Below, one piece after another: positions 1-10,421 of a stretch of 44,230 nt of DNA. Position numbers and translations under genes: made by a program. The DNA is from an uncultured Ectothiorhodospiraceae bacterium (lineage in GTDB: Bacteria; Pseudomonadota; Gammaproteobacteria; UBA6429; Thiohalophilaceae), in NCBI GenBank assembly GCA_947260005.1, contig CAMYOL010000039.1, positions 1-44,230 of the forward strand, given 5' to 3'. The notes under the pieces were generated by a model, which was not told where the DNA came from, searched no databases, and saw only the letters and a list, made by a program, of their open reading frames with translations. Position 1 is the stretch's first letter. The number at the start of each line of letters is the position of its first letter.

Positions 1-17
1 AGTATCTTTTTAATCAT
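1..17 (-). CDS. Start of a divergent gene cut by the window edge (possibly maf)
   Basis: Only five codons are visible (M-I-K-K-I), reading leftward off the window. An AGGGAG ribosome-binding site on the minus strand (complement of 23-28) lies five bases before the ATG at 17-15, which is the main reason for calling a gene. In many gammaproteobacteria the gene next to yceD and divergent from it is maf (a nucleoside triphosphate pyrophosphatase), whose N-terminus is short and runs into an I-L-A-S motif; M-I-K-K-I would fit, but five residues cannot prove it. Confidence 0.4.
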
Positions 18-123
18 TCAGGCTCCCTTGAACGGGTATTCTGCCAACCTGGGTGGGGGCTATGTCAAGTTTAATAAAAAGGTAAGAAAAGGCCATAAAA
101 GTACGTGAAAACACTACATATTT

Positions 124-152
124 TTGACACGGATCAGGCGGATCGTTAGAAT
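124..152 (+). promoter_or_regulatory. Sigma-70-type promoter of yceD-rpmF
   Basis: A perfect TTGACA -35 box (124-129) and a TAGAAT -10 box (147-152, five of six consensus bases) are separated by 17 bases. The predicted transcription start, about 158-160, lies only a few bases before the yceD ATG at 162, and there is no Shine-Dalgarno-like sequence before that ATG. This implies a leaderless or nearly leaderless mRNA. Confidence 0.65.
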
Positions 153-161
153 TCGCGGCCT

Positions 162-695
162 ATGTCAAAGCATATTGTGCGACTGCCCCACGAAATCGAC
201 CCTTTTCGGCTTACCGAATCGAGGGCTCATCTAGAAGGGGAGATTCCACTCAAGCAATTCAAGCGCTTACAACCGCTTTTGAAAGTGGATTCTGGAAAAG
301 TTGCGGTTGTGTTAGACTTCGATATTGATGATTTTGGCGTTCCACAGGTTGTGGGACATCTCAAGGCAAGCCTGGCACTGATTTGCCAACGCTGCCTTGA
401 ACGATATGATTACCCAATTGATTTACGCATCAAGTTGGCGTGGGTGAGATCTGAGCAAGAGTCGGCTAAAATGCCGCTACAGCATGAACCCTATTTGGTG
501 GAATCGATCCCACTAAAACTAAATGATGTGATTGAGGATGAACTCCTCCTGGCGTTACCAACCATTGCGATGCATGAGCTGAGTGATTGTGAAGCCGCCA
601 GATTTATAAATGATGGCTTAGATGAAGAAAAGGTACCAGAGGAAGAGAAACCAAATCCTTTTGCGGTATTGGCTAAGTTGAAAAGAGATGACTAA
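162..695 (+). CDS. yceD: YceD/DUF177 family protein (23S rRNA accumulation factor)
   Basis: This 177-residue protein matches the YceD (DUF177) family, which affects 23S rRNA accumulation in bacteria and in plant chloroplasts. Family marks are the C-Q-R-C pair in the middle (about residues 78-81, where E. coli has C-Q-R-C), the stretch V-E-D-E-x-x-L-A-L-P, and the ending N-P-F-A-V-L-A-x-L-K. Length and N-terminal offset fit E. coli YceD, so the ATG at 162 is credible although no ribosome-binding site precedes it. It lies 23 bases before rpmF, the usual arrangement, and a strong promoter sits immediately upstream. Confidence 0.93.
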   Translation: MSKHIVRLPHEIDPFRLTESRAHLEGEIPLKQFKRLQPLLKVDSGKVAVVLDFDIDDFGVPQVVGHLKASLALICQRCLERYDYPIDLRIKLAWVRSEQESAKMPLQHEPYLVESIPLKLNDVIEDELLLALPTIAMHELSDCEAARFINDGLDEEKVPEEEKPNPFAVLAKLKRDD

Positions 696-718
696 TTTTT
701 AAGTAGTGAGGCAACATT

Positions 719-901
719 ATGGCAGTGCAAAAAAGCAAAGTAACACCATCAAGACGTGGTATGCGTCGTTCACATGATTCATTATCTGAACGTACTCTAT
801 CTATAGAGCCTACTTCAGGTGAAACTCACTTGCGTCACCATGTAAGTGCTGATGGTTATTACCGTGGTCGTAAAGTTATTGAAACCAATAACAACGATTA
901 A
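719..901 (+). CDS. rpmF: 50S ribosomal protein L32
   Basis: This 60-residue basic protein starts M-A-V-Q-K and contains R-R-G-M-R-R-S-H-D and H-L-R-H-H[11 protein letters not shown], the hallmarks of L32, a structural protein of the large ribosomal subunit. Like E. coli L32 it lacks the four zinc-binding cysteines found in some other bacteria. A GAGG ribosome-binding site lies about ten bases before the ATG. It is cotranscribed with yceD and followed by a long perfect hairpin before plsX. Confidence 0.97.
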   Translation: MAVQKSKVTPSRRGMRRSHDSLSERTLSIEPTSGETHLRHHVSADGYYRGRKVIETNNND

Positions 902-918
902 ACGGAATCCACCAATTA

Positions 919-965
919 TATAAAGAACTACGGGACATGAATATCATGTCCCGTAGTTCTTTATA
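919..965 (+). terminator. Perfect 22-bp hairpin between rpmF and plsX (terminator or attenuator)
   Basis: The arms 919-940 and 944-965 are exact reverse complements over 22 bp with a three-base ATA loop. The GC-rich core (CGGGACATGA and its complement) is flanked by an A-rich left arm and a T-rich right arm ending TTCTTTATA, as in bidirectional intrinsic terminators, but there is no long T run after it. It could reduce transcription from the ribosomal gene into the lipid genes, act as an RNase III processing site, or protect an mRNA end. The inverted repeat is certain; its role is inferred. Confidence 0.6.
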
Positions 966-979
966 CAAAGACAAATTAT

Positions 980-2026
980 ATGTCTCAACATAACAATAAA
1001 GACCACATAGTTGTCGCATTGGATGCGATGGGTGGTGATCATGGGCCAGACGTCACGGTTCCAGCAGCAGTTCATATATTAAAACGTCAGGAAGATCTTA
1101 AATTAATTCTCGTAGGCGATAAATCTCGACTTGAATCAGAATTAAAGTCTATTGACGCCAGTGTAAGTGAACGCCTGTCTATCCAACATGCTTCTCAAAC
1201 GGTTGAGATGGATGACTTACCATCCCATGCTTTACGCAAAAAGAAAGACTCATCAATGCGGGTGGCTCTTAATTTGGTAAAAGATGGAAGCGCTCAGGCT
1301 GCGGTTAGCGCAGGTAATACTGGTGCGTTAATGGCAACGGCACGATTTGTACTTAAGACATTGCCAGGCATTGATCGCCCTGCAATTTGTACAACTTTAC
1401 CAACCGTAAAAGGGCACACTCATGTTTTGGATTTAGGTGCCAACGTTGACTCATCCGCTGAACATCTACTGGAGTTTGCAGTTATGGGTTCAGTATTAAC
1501 CAGTGCTGTTGATGACAATCCCAACCCAACCGTTGGTTTACTTAATATTGGTGAAGAAGAGATTAAAGGAAACGAACGAGTCAAAGAAGCCGCCCGTTTA
1601 TTTAATGAATGCAGTCTTAACTATGTTGGATTTATTGAAGGCGATGGCATATATATGAACCCAACTGACGTAGTTGTATGTGATGGATTCATTGGTAATG
1701 TGATGCTTAAAACAAGCGAAGGTGTTGCCAAAATGTTTGCTACCTATTTGAAAGCCGAATTCAAACGTAACATGTTAAATAAATTAATAGCCATAATAGC
1801 TATGCCCGTATTAAAGGCCTTTGGTAAACGTTTAGATCCCCGGGCATATAATGGCGCAAGTTTGTTAGGGCTTAATGGTATAGTAATTAAAAGCCATGGC
1901 GGTGCAGATCAGTATGCATTTGGTAAAGCTATACTTGAGGCACGTCAGGAAGTCATTAAAGACGTCCCTAATATGATACGAAAAGAATTAGAAGGTCAGC
2001 TTGATCAGGTAAAGGAAGAGAGTTGA
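980..2026 (+). CDS. plsX: Phosphate acyltransferase PlsX
   Basis: PlsX converts acyl-ACP to acyl-phosphate, the first dedicated step of the PlsX/PlsY route to phosphatidic acid. The 348-residue sequence has the N-terminal [10 protein letters not shown] motif, S-A-G-N-T-G-A-L near the middle, D-L-G-A-N-V-D and D-G-F-x-G-N-V-x-L-K, all typical of the family, and its length is normal. The stop codon overlaps the start of fabH by four bases (TTGA at 2023-2026). A long hairpin separates it from rpmF. Confidence 0.96.
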   Translation: MSQHNNKDHIVVALDAMGGDHGPDVTVPAAVHILKRQEDLKLILVGDKSRLESELKSIDASVSERLSIQHASQTVEMDDLPSHALRKKKDSSMRVALNLVKDGSAQAAVSAGNTGALMATARFVLKTLPGIDRPAICTTLPTVKGHTHVLDLGANVDSSAEHLLEFAVMGSVLTSAVDDNPNPTVGLLNIGEEEIKGNERVKEAARLFNECSLNYVGFIEGDGIYMNPTDVVVCDGFIGNVMLKTSEGVAKMFATYLKAEFKRNMLNKLIAIIAMPVLKAFGKRLDPRAYNGASLLGLNGIVIKSHGGADQYAFGKAILEARQEVIKDVPNMIRKELEGQLDQVKEES

Positions 2027-2991
2027 GTTACGCACGCATAATCGGAACCGGCTCTTACTTGCCAGAAAAAGTATTAACAAACCATGATTTAGAAAAAATG
2101 GTGGATACAACTGACGAGTGGATTACTGAGCGTACCGGCATTAAAAAACGCCACATTGCTAATGACGATGAGACTACCTGTGACTTAGCTGAACGTGCGG
2201 CACGTGCAGCCATTGAAGCAGCGGGCATTAATACATCGGATATTGATTTAATCGTCGTAGCAACAACCACACCTGATCGTATTTTTCCCAGCACCGCATG
2301 TTTATTACAGGAACGGCTTGATATCCATGGATGTGCCGCATTCGATGTGCAAGCAGTATGTACCGGTTTTGTTTATGCTCTTTCAGTGGCAGAAAAATTC
2401 ATTAAAACCGGTGAGGCAAAAACGGCTTTAGTTATTGGCGCAGAAACATTATCACGCATTATTAACTGGGAAGATCGTTCAACCTGCGTATTATTCGGTG
2501 ATGGAGCTGGAGCAGTCATTTTGCAGGAAAGTGAAGAGGCTGGAATATTATCGACCCACTTACATGCAGATGGAAAATATAAAGACCTGTTAACAGTGCC
2601 AGCTGGTATTTCAGAGCATCCTGAATTAATTGAACAGGGTCAGGCTAAAATGGTGATGCTCGGCAATGAAGTTTTTAAAATGGCCGTTAATACACTGGGT
2701 AGAATAGTCGATGAGACTCTGGCGAAAAATAACATGCAAAAATCAGATATAGACTGGTTGGTGCCTCATCAGGCGAATATCCGCATCATTCAAGCCACAG
2801 CGAAAAAATTAAAAATGGGCATGGATAATGTTGTGGTGACGGTACACGAACATGGCAACACCTCGGCTGCATCAATACCTTTAGCGCTCGATGTAGCAGT
2901 AAGAACAGATTGCATTAAACGAGGCGAAACATTATTGCTTGAAGCCTTTGGTGGTGGTTTCACCTGGGGTTCAGCACTTTTAAAATATTAG
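2023..2991 (+). CDS. fabH: Beta-ketoacyl-ACP synthase III
   Basis: FabH starts type II fatty acid synthesis by condensing acetyl-CoA with malonyl-ACP. The 322-residue protein carries the catalytic triad Cys113 (A-V-C-T-G-F), His249 (P-H-Q-A-N) and Asn279 (H-G-N-T-S-A-A-S), and the C-terminal [12 protein letters not shown]. The start is a TTG inside the TTGA overlap with plsX; a purine-rich site (AAAGGAAGAG, 2011-2020) just upstream and the alignment of the N-terminus (I-I-G-T-G-S-Y-L-P) support it. Translation is probably coupled to plsX. Confidence 0.96.
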   Translation: MSYARIIGTGSYLPEKVLTNHDLEKMVDTTDEWITERTGIKKRHIANDDETTCDLAERAARAAIEAAGINTSDIDLIVVATTTPDRIFPSTACLLQERLDIHGCAAFDVQAVCTGFVYALSVAEKFIKTGEAKTALVIGAETLSRIINWEDRSTCVLFGDGAGAVILQESEEAGILSTHLHADGKYKDLLTVPAGISEHPELIEQGQAKMVMLGNEVFKMAVNTLGRIVDETLAKNNMQKSDIDWLVPHQANIRIIQATAKKLKMGMDNVVVTVHEHGNTSAASIPLALDVAVRTDCIKRGETLLLEAFGGGFTWGSALLKY

Positions 2992-3054
2992 ATCCTATAA
3001 AAATATTTATACAATAAAATTATAACTAAGAAAAAATATAATTTAGGTAGAACA

Positions 3055-3984
3055 ATGAATTTAGCGTTTGTATTTCCAGGCCAGGGTTCGCAGAAGATCG
3101 GCATGATGTCGGACATGTTTTCAGCTTACCCATTAATTAAATCTGTTTTTGATGATGCCTCATCTGTATTAGATTGTGATCTATGGGACATAGTGACTAA
3201 TGGTCCTGATGATAAAATTAATTCAACTGATATAACTCAGCCGGTAATGTTGGCGGCCGGTGTTGCAACCTGGAAGGTGTGGCAAGACAATAATGGGATG
3301 GTTCCGGTTGTGATGGCCGGTCATAGCCTGGGCGAATATACCGCCCTGGTTTGTGCGGGTGTGATTGATTTCAAACAGGCAATAAAGTTAGTTTCTGCTC
3401 GTGGGCGTTATATGCAACAAGCTGTTCCAACAGGTACAGGCGCAATGGCGGCAATTTTAGGGTTGGACGATGATGCCGTACGTGCAGTCTGTTCTGAATC
3501 AAGCACAAAAGGAATAGTTGAAGCGGTAAATTTTAATTCTCCTGGTCAGGTGGTTATTGCTGGTGAGACATTAGCGGTTGAAAGCGCCGCAGAACTTGCC
3601 AAGACGTCAGGGGCGAAACGGGCTGTGATGCTTCCTGTGAGTGTACCGTCACATTGCCAGCTGATGAAACCCGCAGCAGAAAAATTGTCAGCCGATTTAA
3701 AAAATGTAGAATTTAATCAACCTAATATACCTGTTATTAACAACGTTGATGTTGAGACACCTGATAGCTCTGATGACATCAAACAAGCCTTAATTAAACA
3801 ATTATATCAACCCGTACGTTGGGTCGAGGTCATTCAGTCGATGGCGGCACAAGGCGTTGATACCATAGCGGAATGCGGGCCTGGTAAAGTATTATGGGGT
3901 TTGAATAAGCGAATCGATAAATCCTTAACCCATATTGCATTGAATACGTCTGATTCACTGCAATCACAACTGGGATCGTCTTAA
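3055..3984 (+). CDS. fabD: Malonyl-CoA:ACP transacylase
   Basis: FabD loads malonyl groups onto acyl carrier protein. The 309-residue sequence begins with the family's F-V-F-P-G-Q-G-S-Q motif, has the nucleophile Ser91 in G-H-S-L-G-E and the catalytic His200 in V-P-S-H-C. Length is normal. The preceding 63-base gap is very AT-rich and contains a TACAAT box (3010-3015), so an extra weak promoter is possible. TAGGTAG before the ATG serves as ribosome-binding site. fabG follows 32 bases later. Confidence 0.96.
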   Translation: MNLAFVFPGQGSQKIGMMSDMFSAYPLIKSVFDDASSVLDCDLWDIVTNGPDDKINSTDITQPVMLAAGVATWKVWQDNNGMVPVVMAGHSLGEYTALVCAGVIDFKQAIKLVSARGRYMQQAVPTGTGAMAAILGLDDDAVRAVCSESSTKGIVEAVNFNSPGQVVIAGETLAVESAAELAKTSGAKRAVMLPVSVPSHCQLMKPAAEKLSADLKNVEFNQPNIPVINNVDVETPDSSDDIKQALIKQLYQPVRWVEVIQSMAAQGVDTIAECGPGKVLWGLNKRIDKSLTHIALNTSDSLQSQLGSS

Positions 3985-4016
3985 AGAATTTTAATAAAAT
4001 TTGATAAGGAAATATT

Positions 4017-4760
4017 ATGTCTTTAACAAATGAAATTGCATTAGTGACCGGCGCCAGTCGTGGGATTGGACAGGCTATTGCGTTAGAGCTGGCTGCCCAG
4101 GGCGCGACCGTTATTGGTACGGCCACATCAGATAAAGGTGCACAATCCATTACTGAATACCTGAAATCTGCAGAAGGTAAAGGTCAGGGTTTGAAACTGG
4201 ATGTGACTGATCAAAGTAGTATCGATGCAGTCCTTAAAGAAATGACTGACGGTGTTGGTGCACCAAGCATTTTGGTTAACAATGCGGGTATAACTCGTGA
4301 CAATTTATTGATGCGTATGAAAGACGAAGAATGGGATGCGATTATGCAGACTAATTTAACGTCATTATTTCGAGTTTCGCGTGCTTGTATGAGATCCATG
4401 ATGAAAGCACGTAAAGGCCGTATAATTAGTATCGCATCAGTGGTGGGTGTCTCGGGTAATGCGGGCCAAAGCAATTATGGTGCAGCAAAAGCGGGCGTGA
4501 TTGGCTTTAGCAAATCATTGGCTCGTGAGGTGGGTTCGCGTGGTATTACGGTCAATGTCGTTGCCCCTGGATTTATCGACACTGATATGACCAAGGCGCT
4601 GGCAGATGAGCAAAGAGCCGCGCTGTTGACGCAAATACCAATGAACCGTCTGGGTGATGTCACCGAAATCGCCAAAGCTGTATCTTTTTTAGCCTCTGAG
4701 GGGGCTGGTTATATCACTGGTGAGACATTACATGTTAACGGTGGTATGTATATGGCTTAG
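4017..4760 (+). CDS. fabG: 3-oxoacyl-ACP reductase
   Basis: FabG is the NADPH-dependent reductase of the fatty acid elongation cycle, a short-chain dehydrogenase. Visible motifs are the cofactor loop T-G-A-S-R-G-I-G (residues 11-18), N-N-A-G (88-91), and the catalytic Ser141, Tyr154 and Lys158 (Y-G-A-A-K). The C-terminal Y-I-T-G-E-T-L-H-V-N-G-G-M-Y-M is typical of FabG. The length of 247 residues is standard. A ribosome-binding site (AAGGAAA) lies just before the ATG. Confidence 0.96.
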   Translation: MSLTNEIALVTGASRGIGQAIALELAAQGATVIGTATSDKGAQSITEYLKSAEGKGQGLKLDVTDQSSIDAVLKEMTDGVGAPSILVNNAGITRDNLLMRMKDEEWDAIMQTNLTSLFRVSRACMRSMMKARKGRIISIASVVGVSGNAGQSNYGAAKAGVIGFSKSLAREVGSRGITVNVVAPGFIDTDMTKALADEQRAALLTQIPMNRLGDVTEIAKAVSFLASEGAGYITGETLHVNGGMYMA

Positions 4761-4906
4761 CACTTGCTAAGTTATTGATAAGTATGATATTAATGATGGC
4801 TGTATGAGCAAGTTTTGCTAGTAAAAATGTAGCATCGAAGCGAGCTTTCCAATACAATAGCCGGCCATCGTTCAACAAGAACGTAAAACTTGGAGGAAGT
4901 AAACGC

Positions 4907-5143
4907 ATGAGTAGTGTAGAAGAACGCGTCAGAAAGATTGTTATTGAACAATTAGGCGTTAAAGACGATGAAGTAAAAGAAGATGCTTCTTTTGTTGACG
5001 ACCTTGGGGCTGATTCTCTCGATACCGTGGAATTGGTAATGGCTTTGGAAGAAGAATTTGAAACAGAAATTCCTGATGATGAAGCTGAAAAGATTACCAC
5101 CGTTCGACAAGCTATCGATTACATAAACTCTCACAACAGCTAA
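4907..5143 (+). CDS. acpP: Acyl carrier protein
   Basis: The 78-residue, strongly acidic protein has the phosphopantetheine attachment serine, Ser37, in G-A-D-S-L-D-T-V-E. It carries growing acyl chains for the FabH/FabD/FabG/FabF enzymes encoded around it. The ribosome-binding site is very strong (TTGGAGGAAG), as expected for this abundant protein. The 146-base gap after fabG may hold its own promoter, although I could not identify convincing boxes. An intrinsic terminator follows the gene. Confidence 0.98.
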   Translation: MSSVEERVRKIVIEQLGVKDDEVKEDASFVDDLGADSLDTVELVMALEEEFETEIPDDEAEKITTVRQAIDYINSHNS

Positions 5144-5163
5144 GTTTAATAAATCGAATATCT

Positions 5164-5198
5164 GGCCGCATCCACGTCGCTGTGGCTGCGGCCTTTTT
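5164..5198 (+). terminator. Intrinsic terminator after acpP
   Basis: The arm GGCCGCA (5164-5170) pairs with TGCGGCC (5187-5193); after one mismatch an inner CCAC pairs with GTGG; the loop is six bases; TTTTT follows at 5194-5198. This is a classic Rho-independent terminator. It can raise acpP output over fabF. A possible weak promoter for fabF lies right behind it (TTGTCT at 5201-5206, TTTAAT at 5223-5228). Confidence 0.88.
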
Positions 5199-5242
5199 AA
5201 TTGTCTGTAGTTTTGTCTTGTTTTTAATACCTGGAGTTAAAC

Positions 5243-6481
5243 GTGTCTGAACGTCGAGTTGTTGTAACCGGGCTGGGAATGGTTTCACCAGTAGGGTTAA
5301 ATGTAAAAACGTCCTGGGAAAATATACTTGCCGGGAAGAGTGGTATCACGCCACTAGAACATTTTGACACAAGTGATTATTCCGTTCGCTTTGGTGGTTC
5401 GGTAAAAGGTTTTGATGGTGGCGATCTTATTACCAGCAAAGATGCCAAAAAAATGGATACCTTTATTCAATACGGTATCGTTGCTGCTGATGAAGCTATT
5501 AAAGATTCAGGCCTGGAAGTCACTGATGAAAATGCGGAACGTGTTGGTGTAGCCATCGGTTCTGGAATAGGCGGTCTGGGTATTATTGAAAAAAACTACG
5601 ACATTATTTCCAAAAAAGGTCCGCGTAAGGTCTCTCCATTTTTAATTCCTGCTTCAATCATTAATATGGTATCAGGCCATGTTTCCATTCGCTATGGAAT
5701 GAAAGGACCCAACATTGCTCTGGTAACAGCCTGTGCTACAGCGACACACAGTATTGGCGATGCTGCCAGAATAATCGAATACGGTGATGCCGATGTAATG
5801 ATTGCAGGTGGTGCTGAAATGGCAACGACACCTTCAGGTCTCGGTGGATTTGCTGCGGCACGTGCCTTATCTACTCGTAATGACGATCCACAAACTGCCA
5901 GTCGTCCATGGGATAAAGATCGCGATGGGTTTGTTTTATCTGACGGTGCCGGGATTGTTGTGTTAGAAGAATATGAATTTGCTAAAAAACGCGGTGCGAA
6001 AATTTACGCCGAAGTCGTTGGTTATGGCATGAGTGGAGATGCCTATCACATGACTTCTCCTTCTGAAGGTGGTGATGGCGCAAAACGTTGCATGCAGTAT
6101 GCGATGCGCAATGCCAAGGTTAATTCAGATGATATCAATTACATCAATGCTCATGGAACATCTACACCAGCTGGTGATATAGCTGAAGTATTTGCTGTCA
6201 AAGGCGCGTTTGGTGATCATGCTAACAACATAGCTATGAGTTCGACAAAATCTATGACAGGACACCTGCTAGGGGCCGCCGGCGGTATTGAAGCGATATT
6301 TACCTCTTTAGCAATTCGTGATCAGGTTGCTCCACCCACTATAAACATCATGAATCAGGATCCTGAGTGCGATCTGGATTTTGTACCGAATACGGCTCGT
6401 GAAATTAATATTGATACAGCATTATCGAATTCATTTGGTTTTGGCGGGACTAATGGAACTTTGGTATTTAAAAAAGTTTAA
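5243..6481 (+). CDS. fabF: Beta-ketoacyl-ACP synthase II
   Basis: FabF elongates acyl-ACP chains with malonyl-ACP and in E. coli sets the temperature-dependent C16:1 to C18:1 step. The 412-residue protein has the Cys-His-His-Lys set of condensing enzymes: Cys164 (T-A-C-A-T-A), His304 (N-A-H-G-T-S-T), Lys336 and His341 ([12 protein letters not shown]). The start is GTG, supported by CTGGAG seven bases upstream and by the family N-terminus R-R-V-V-V-T-G-L-G. It lies downstream of the acpP terminator. Confidence 0.96.
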   Translation: MSERRVVVTGLGMVSPVGLNVKTSWENILAGKSGITPLEHFDTSDYSVRFGGSVKGFDGGDLITSKDAKKMDTFIQYGIVAADEAIKDSGLEVTDENAERVGVAIGSGIGGLGIIEKNYDIISKKGPRKVSPFLIPASIINMVSGHVSIRYGMKGPNIALVTACATATHSIGDAARIIEYGDADVMIAGGAEMATTPSGLGGFAAARALSTRNDDPQTASRPWDKDRDGFVLSDGAGIVVLEEYEFAKKRGAKIYAEVVGYGMSGDAYHMTSPSEGGDGAKRCMQYAMRNAKVNSDDINYINAHGTSTPAGDIAEVFAVKGAFGDHANNIAMSSTKSMTGHLLGAAGGIEAIFTSLAIRDQVAPPTINIMNQDPECDLDFVPNTAREINIDTALSNSFGFGGTNGTLVFKKV

Positions 6482-6525
6482 TGCGCCAGGCTTAAATCAA
6501 CTTTTCCATCTGAGTATCTCCCAGG

Positions 6526-7899
6526 TTGTTAGAAGATCAACCTTATAATATTACGACCTTACCTGGCCGTTATGACTTATTGTCTTTATGTCAAGACAAG
6601 CCATCTGATTACCCTTTTTATATTGAATCGTCTTCACAAAATACTGATAGTAAGGCTCATAATACTGATTACGATATACTATTTGCTTTCCCACAATCTT
6701 ATTTGATTAAAAACTCTGAGCAACAGCTGATTTATGAAGATAAGATCATAGAAAATACTGATTTTTTAACGAAGTTAGATCTTATATACCAGAACAGTAG
6801 AACCAATATAAAGAGTTCTCTACCATTTTGTGGTGGGTGGTTTCTGTATCTTGGCTATGAGCTTGTTAATGAAATAGAGCCTAGATTAAATATTAAAGAA
6901 TTTGATAAAACTTTACCTGTTGCCTTTGCGGCACGTATACCTTCGGCTGTTGTGTATTGTCATAAAAGTGATGAAACTCATATTGTGGTGGAAGCAAATT
7001 ATTATCAACTTAGTGATGTAATCTTATCCGATCTGAAAAAAACAAGCTTAAAAAATACTGCACTATCGACTATCCTGGAAGAAGTAAACGAGTCTCCTGC
7101 TGAAGAATACACTCGCTCAATAAATAAAATCCTGAATTACATCAAAGAAGGCGATGTGTTCCAGGTAAATCTATCGCGCTTATGGAATGGGCGTTTGAAA
7201 AAAAATACCTCGTCTGCAGATATATTTAGACGTTTACGTAAATCTAATCCAGCTCCGTTTTCAGCTTTAGTTAATTATAACGACAGTTCAATTATTAGTT
7301 CTTCACCGGAACGTCTGGTCAGCGTTTCAGAATCAAGAGTAGAAACACGTCCCATTGCCGGTACTCGCCCTAGAAATTCAGTTCAATCAATTGATGAACA
7401 ATTATCCGATGAACTGCTCGATAATATTAAAGAACGTGCGGAACATATTATGCTGATTGATCTGGAAAGAAATGATCTGGGTCGAATTTGCACCTATGGA
7501 AGTATCGAGGTCGATGAGTTAATGGTTTTAGAAAGCTATTCTCATGTTCATCATATCGTCTCTAACGTCGTCGGCGAGTTAAAGAAAGACATTATGCCTG
7601 GACAGGTCATTAAAGCGGTATTTCCCGGAGGAACCATTACCGGTTGTCCTAAAGTGCGCTGTATGGAAATTATTTCAGAATTAGAAAATACACCCCGTGG
7701 ATCATATACTGGTTCATTAGGTTATCTTGACCGTAATGGTAATATGGATCTAAATATTCTAATTCGTACTTTTACGAAACATGCTCAGCAAATTAGCTTT
7801 AGGGCGGGTGCCGGCATCGTCGCAGATTCTAAACCAGAAAAAGAACTGGAAGAAACCCGCTCAAAAGCAAAGGGCCTGTTGATGGCGTTGCAAGGATAG
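6526..7899 (+). CDS. pabB: Aminodeoxychorismate synthase component I (PabB)
   Basis: PabB converts chorismate plus ammonia to 4-amino-4-deoxychorismate on the way to folate. The 457-residue sequence has the chorismate-binding fold with Y-I-K-E-G-D-V-F-Q-V-N-L-S (about 205-217), S-S-S-P-E-R, H-I-M-L-I-D-L-E-R-N-D-L-G-R and G-G-T-I-T-G-C-P-K. The active-site segment is P-I-A-G-T (276-280), as in anthranilate synthases and lysine-lacking PabBs, not the P-I-K-G-T of E. coli PabB. The adjacent pabC favours PabB over TrpE. The start is a TTG at 6526: in-frame stops lie just upstream and no other Met occurs in the N-terminal 300 residues. The partner amidotransferase PabA is not in the window. Confidence 0.87.
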   Translation: MLEDQPYNITTLPGRYDLLSLCQDKPSDYPFYIESSSQNTDSKAHNTDYDILFAFPQSYLIKNSEQQLIYEDKIIENTDFLTKLDLIYQNSRTNIKSSLPFCGGWFLYLGYELVNEIEPRLNIKEFDKTLPVAFAARIPSAVVYCHKSDETHIVVEANYYQLSDVILSDLKKTSLKNTALSTILEEVNESPAEEYTRSINKILNYIKEGDVFQVNLSRLWNGRLKKNTSSADIFRRLRKSNPAPFSALVNYNDSSIISSSPERLVSVSESRVETRPIAGTRPRNSVQSIDEQLSDELLDNIKERAEHIMLIDLERNDLGRICTYGSIEVDELMVLESYSHVHHIVSNVVGELKKDIMPGQVIKAVFPGGTITGCPKVRCMEIISELENTPRGSYTGSLGYLDRNGNMDLNILIRTFTKHAQQISFRAGAGIVADSKPEKELEETRSKAKGLLMALQG

Positions 7900-7900
7900 A

Positions 7901-8723
7901 ATGAGAATGATTACTTTGGTAAATGGACGGCGTACCAATAAAATCTCAATTCATGATCGAGGTTTGGCTTATGGTGATGGTGTGTTTGAAACTATGTTAA
8001 GTGTTAATGGTCACGTACCATTATGGGATAATCATATAAGCCGGTTAAAATTATCACTAAAAAAACTCAATATTTCACCGTATGACACCCGTGATTTGCT
8101 TGATACGATCAAGAGCCACCTGGATATGTCTTGCCAACAGATTATAAAATTAACAGTGACTCGCGGTATTGGTCCACGTGGTTATTCATTACCAGTCCCT
8201 TCTGAACCGACGACAATCATTTCAATTGTAAAGCGAAGCCCCGATATTAAACAATTAGGTCAAAATGGGATAAGAATTAAATTGTGTGAAACTTATTATG
8301 CTAAACAGAGCAGACTTGCCGGATTAAAACATCTAAATCGTCTGGAACAAGTCCTGGCGCGAATGGAGGTTGACGATAGTGGCCATGACGAAGGAATCAT
8401 GCTTGACGAGACAGGTAAAGTTATCTCAGCCACCGCGCATAATTTATTTCTCGTTAAAGATGGGGCAATGTCTACGCCAGATCTAACTCTTTCGGGAGTT
8501 TCTGGTGTCATGCGTCAATTTGTTATTGGATTGGCCGATGAAGAAAAAATACCAGTTACTATAAAAGAAGTGGCTGTAGAGGAGTTGTTGGCGTCAGATG
8601 AGCTATTTTTAACCAATAGTATCAATGGTATCTGGCCGATTTGTGAACTAGATAGTACCATCATGAACGTAGGCGATATAACGTCTCGATTGAGAACCAG
8701 GGTTATGGATGTGATACCGTATT

Positions 8724-8731
<8 letters not shown>
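7901..8731 (+). CDS. pabC: Aminodeoxychorismate lyase
   Basis: PabC is a PLP-dependent fold-type IV enzyme that splits aminodeoxychorismate into p-aminobenzoate and pyruvate. In 276 residues it shows the N-terminal D-R-G-L-A-Y-G-D-G-V-F-E-T motif, the PLP-binding Lys143 in G-L-K-H-L-N-R-L-E, and S-G-V-x-G-V-M-R. It begins one base after the pabB stop and ends overlapping the mltG start by eight bases. The position between pabB and mltG supports PabC over the related branched-chain or D-amino acid aminotransferases. Confidence 0.93.
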
Positions 8732-10408
<1,677 letters not shown>

Positions 10409-10421
10409 TAATTCAACTACC

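Noticed and set aside
6481-6495. ATG overlapping the fabF stop, in frame with pabB
   Set aside because: It meets a stop after four codons and a further in-frame stop follows, so it cannot start pabB; no sign of a leader peptide function.
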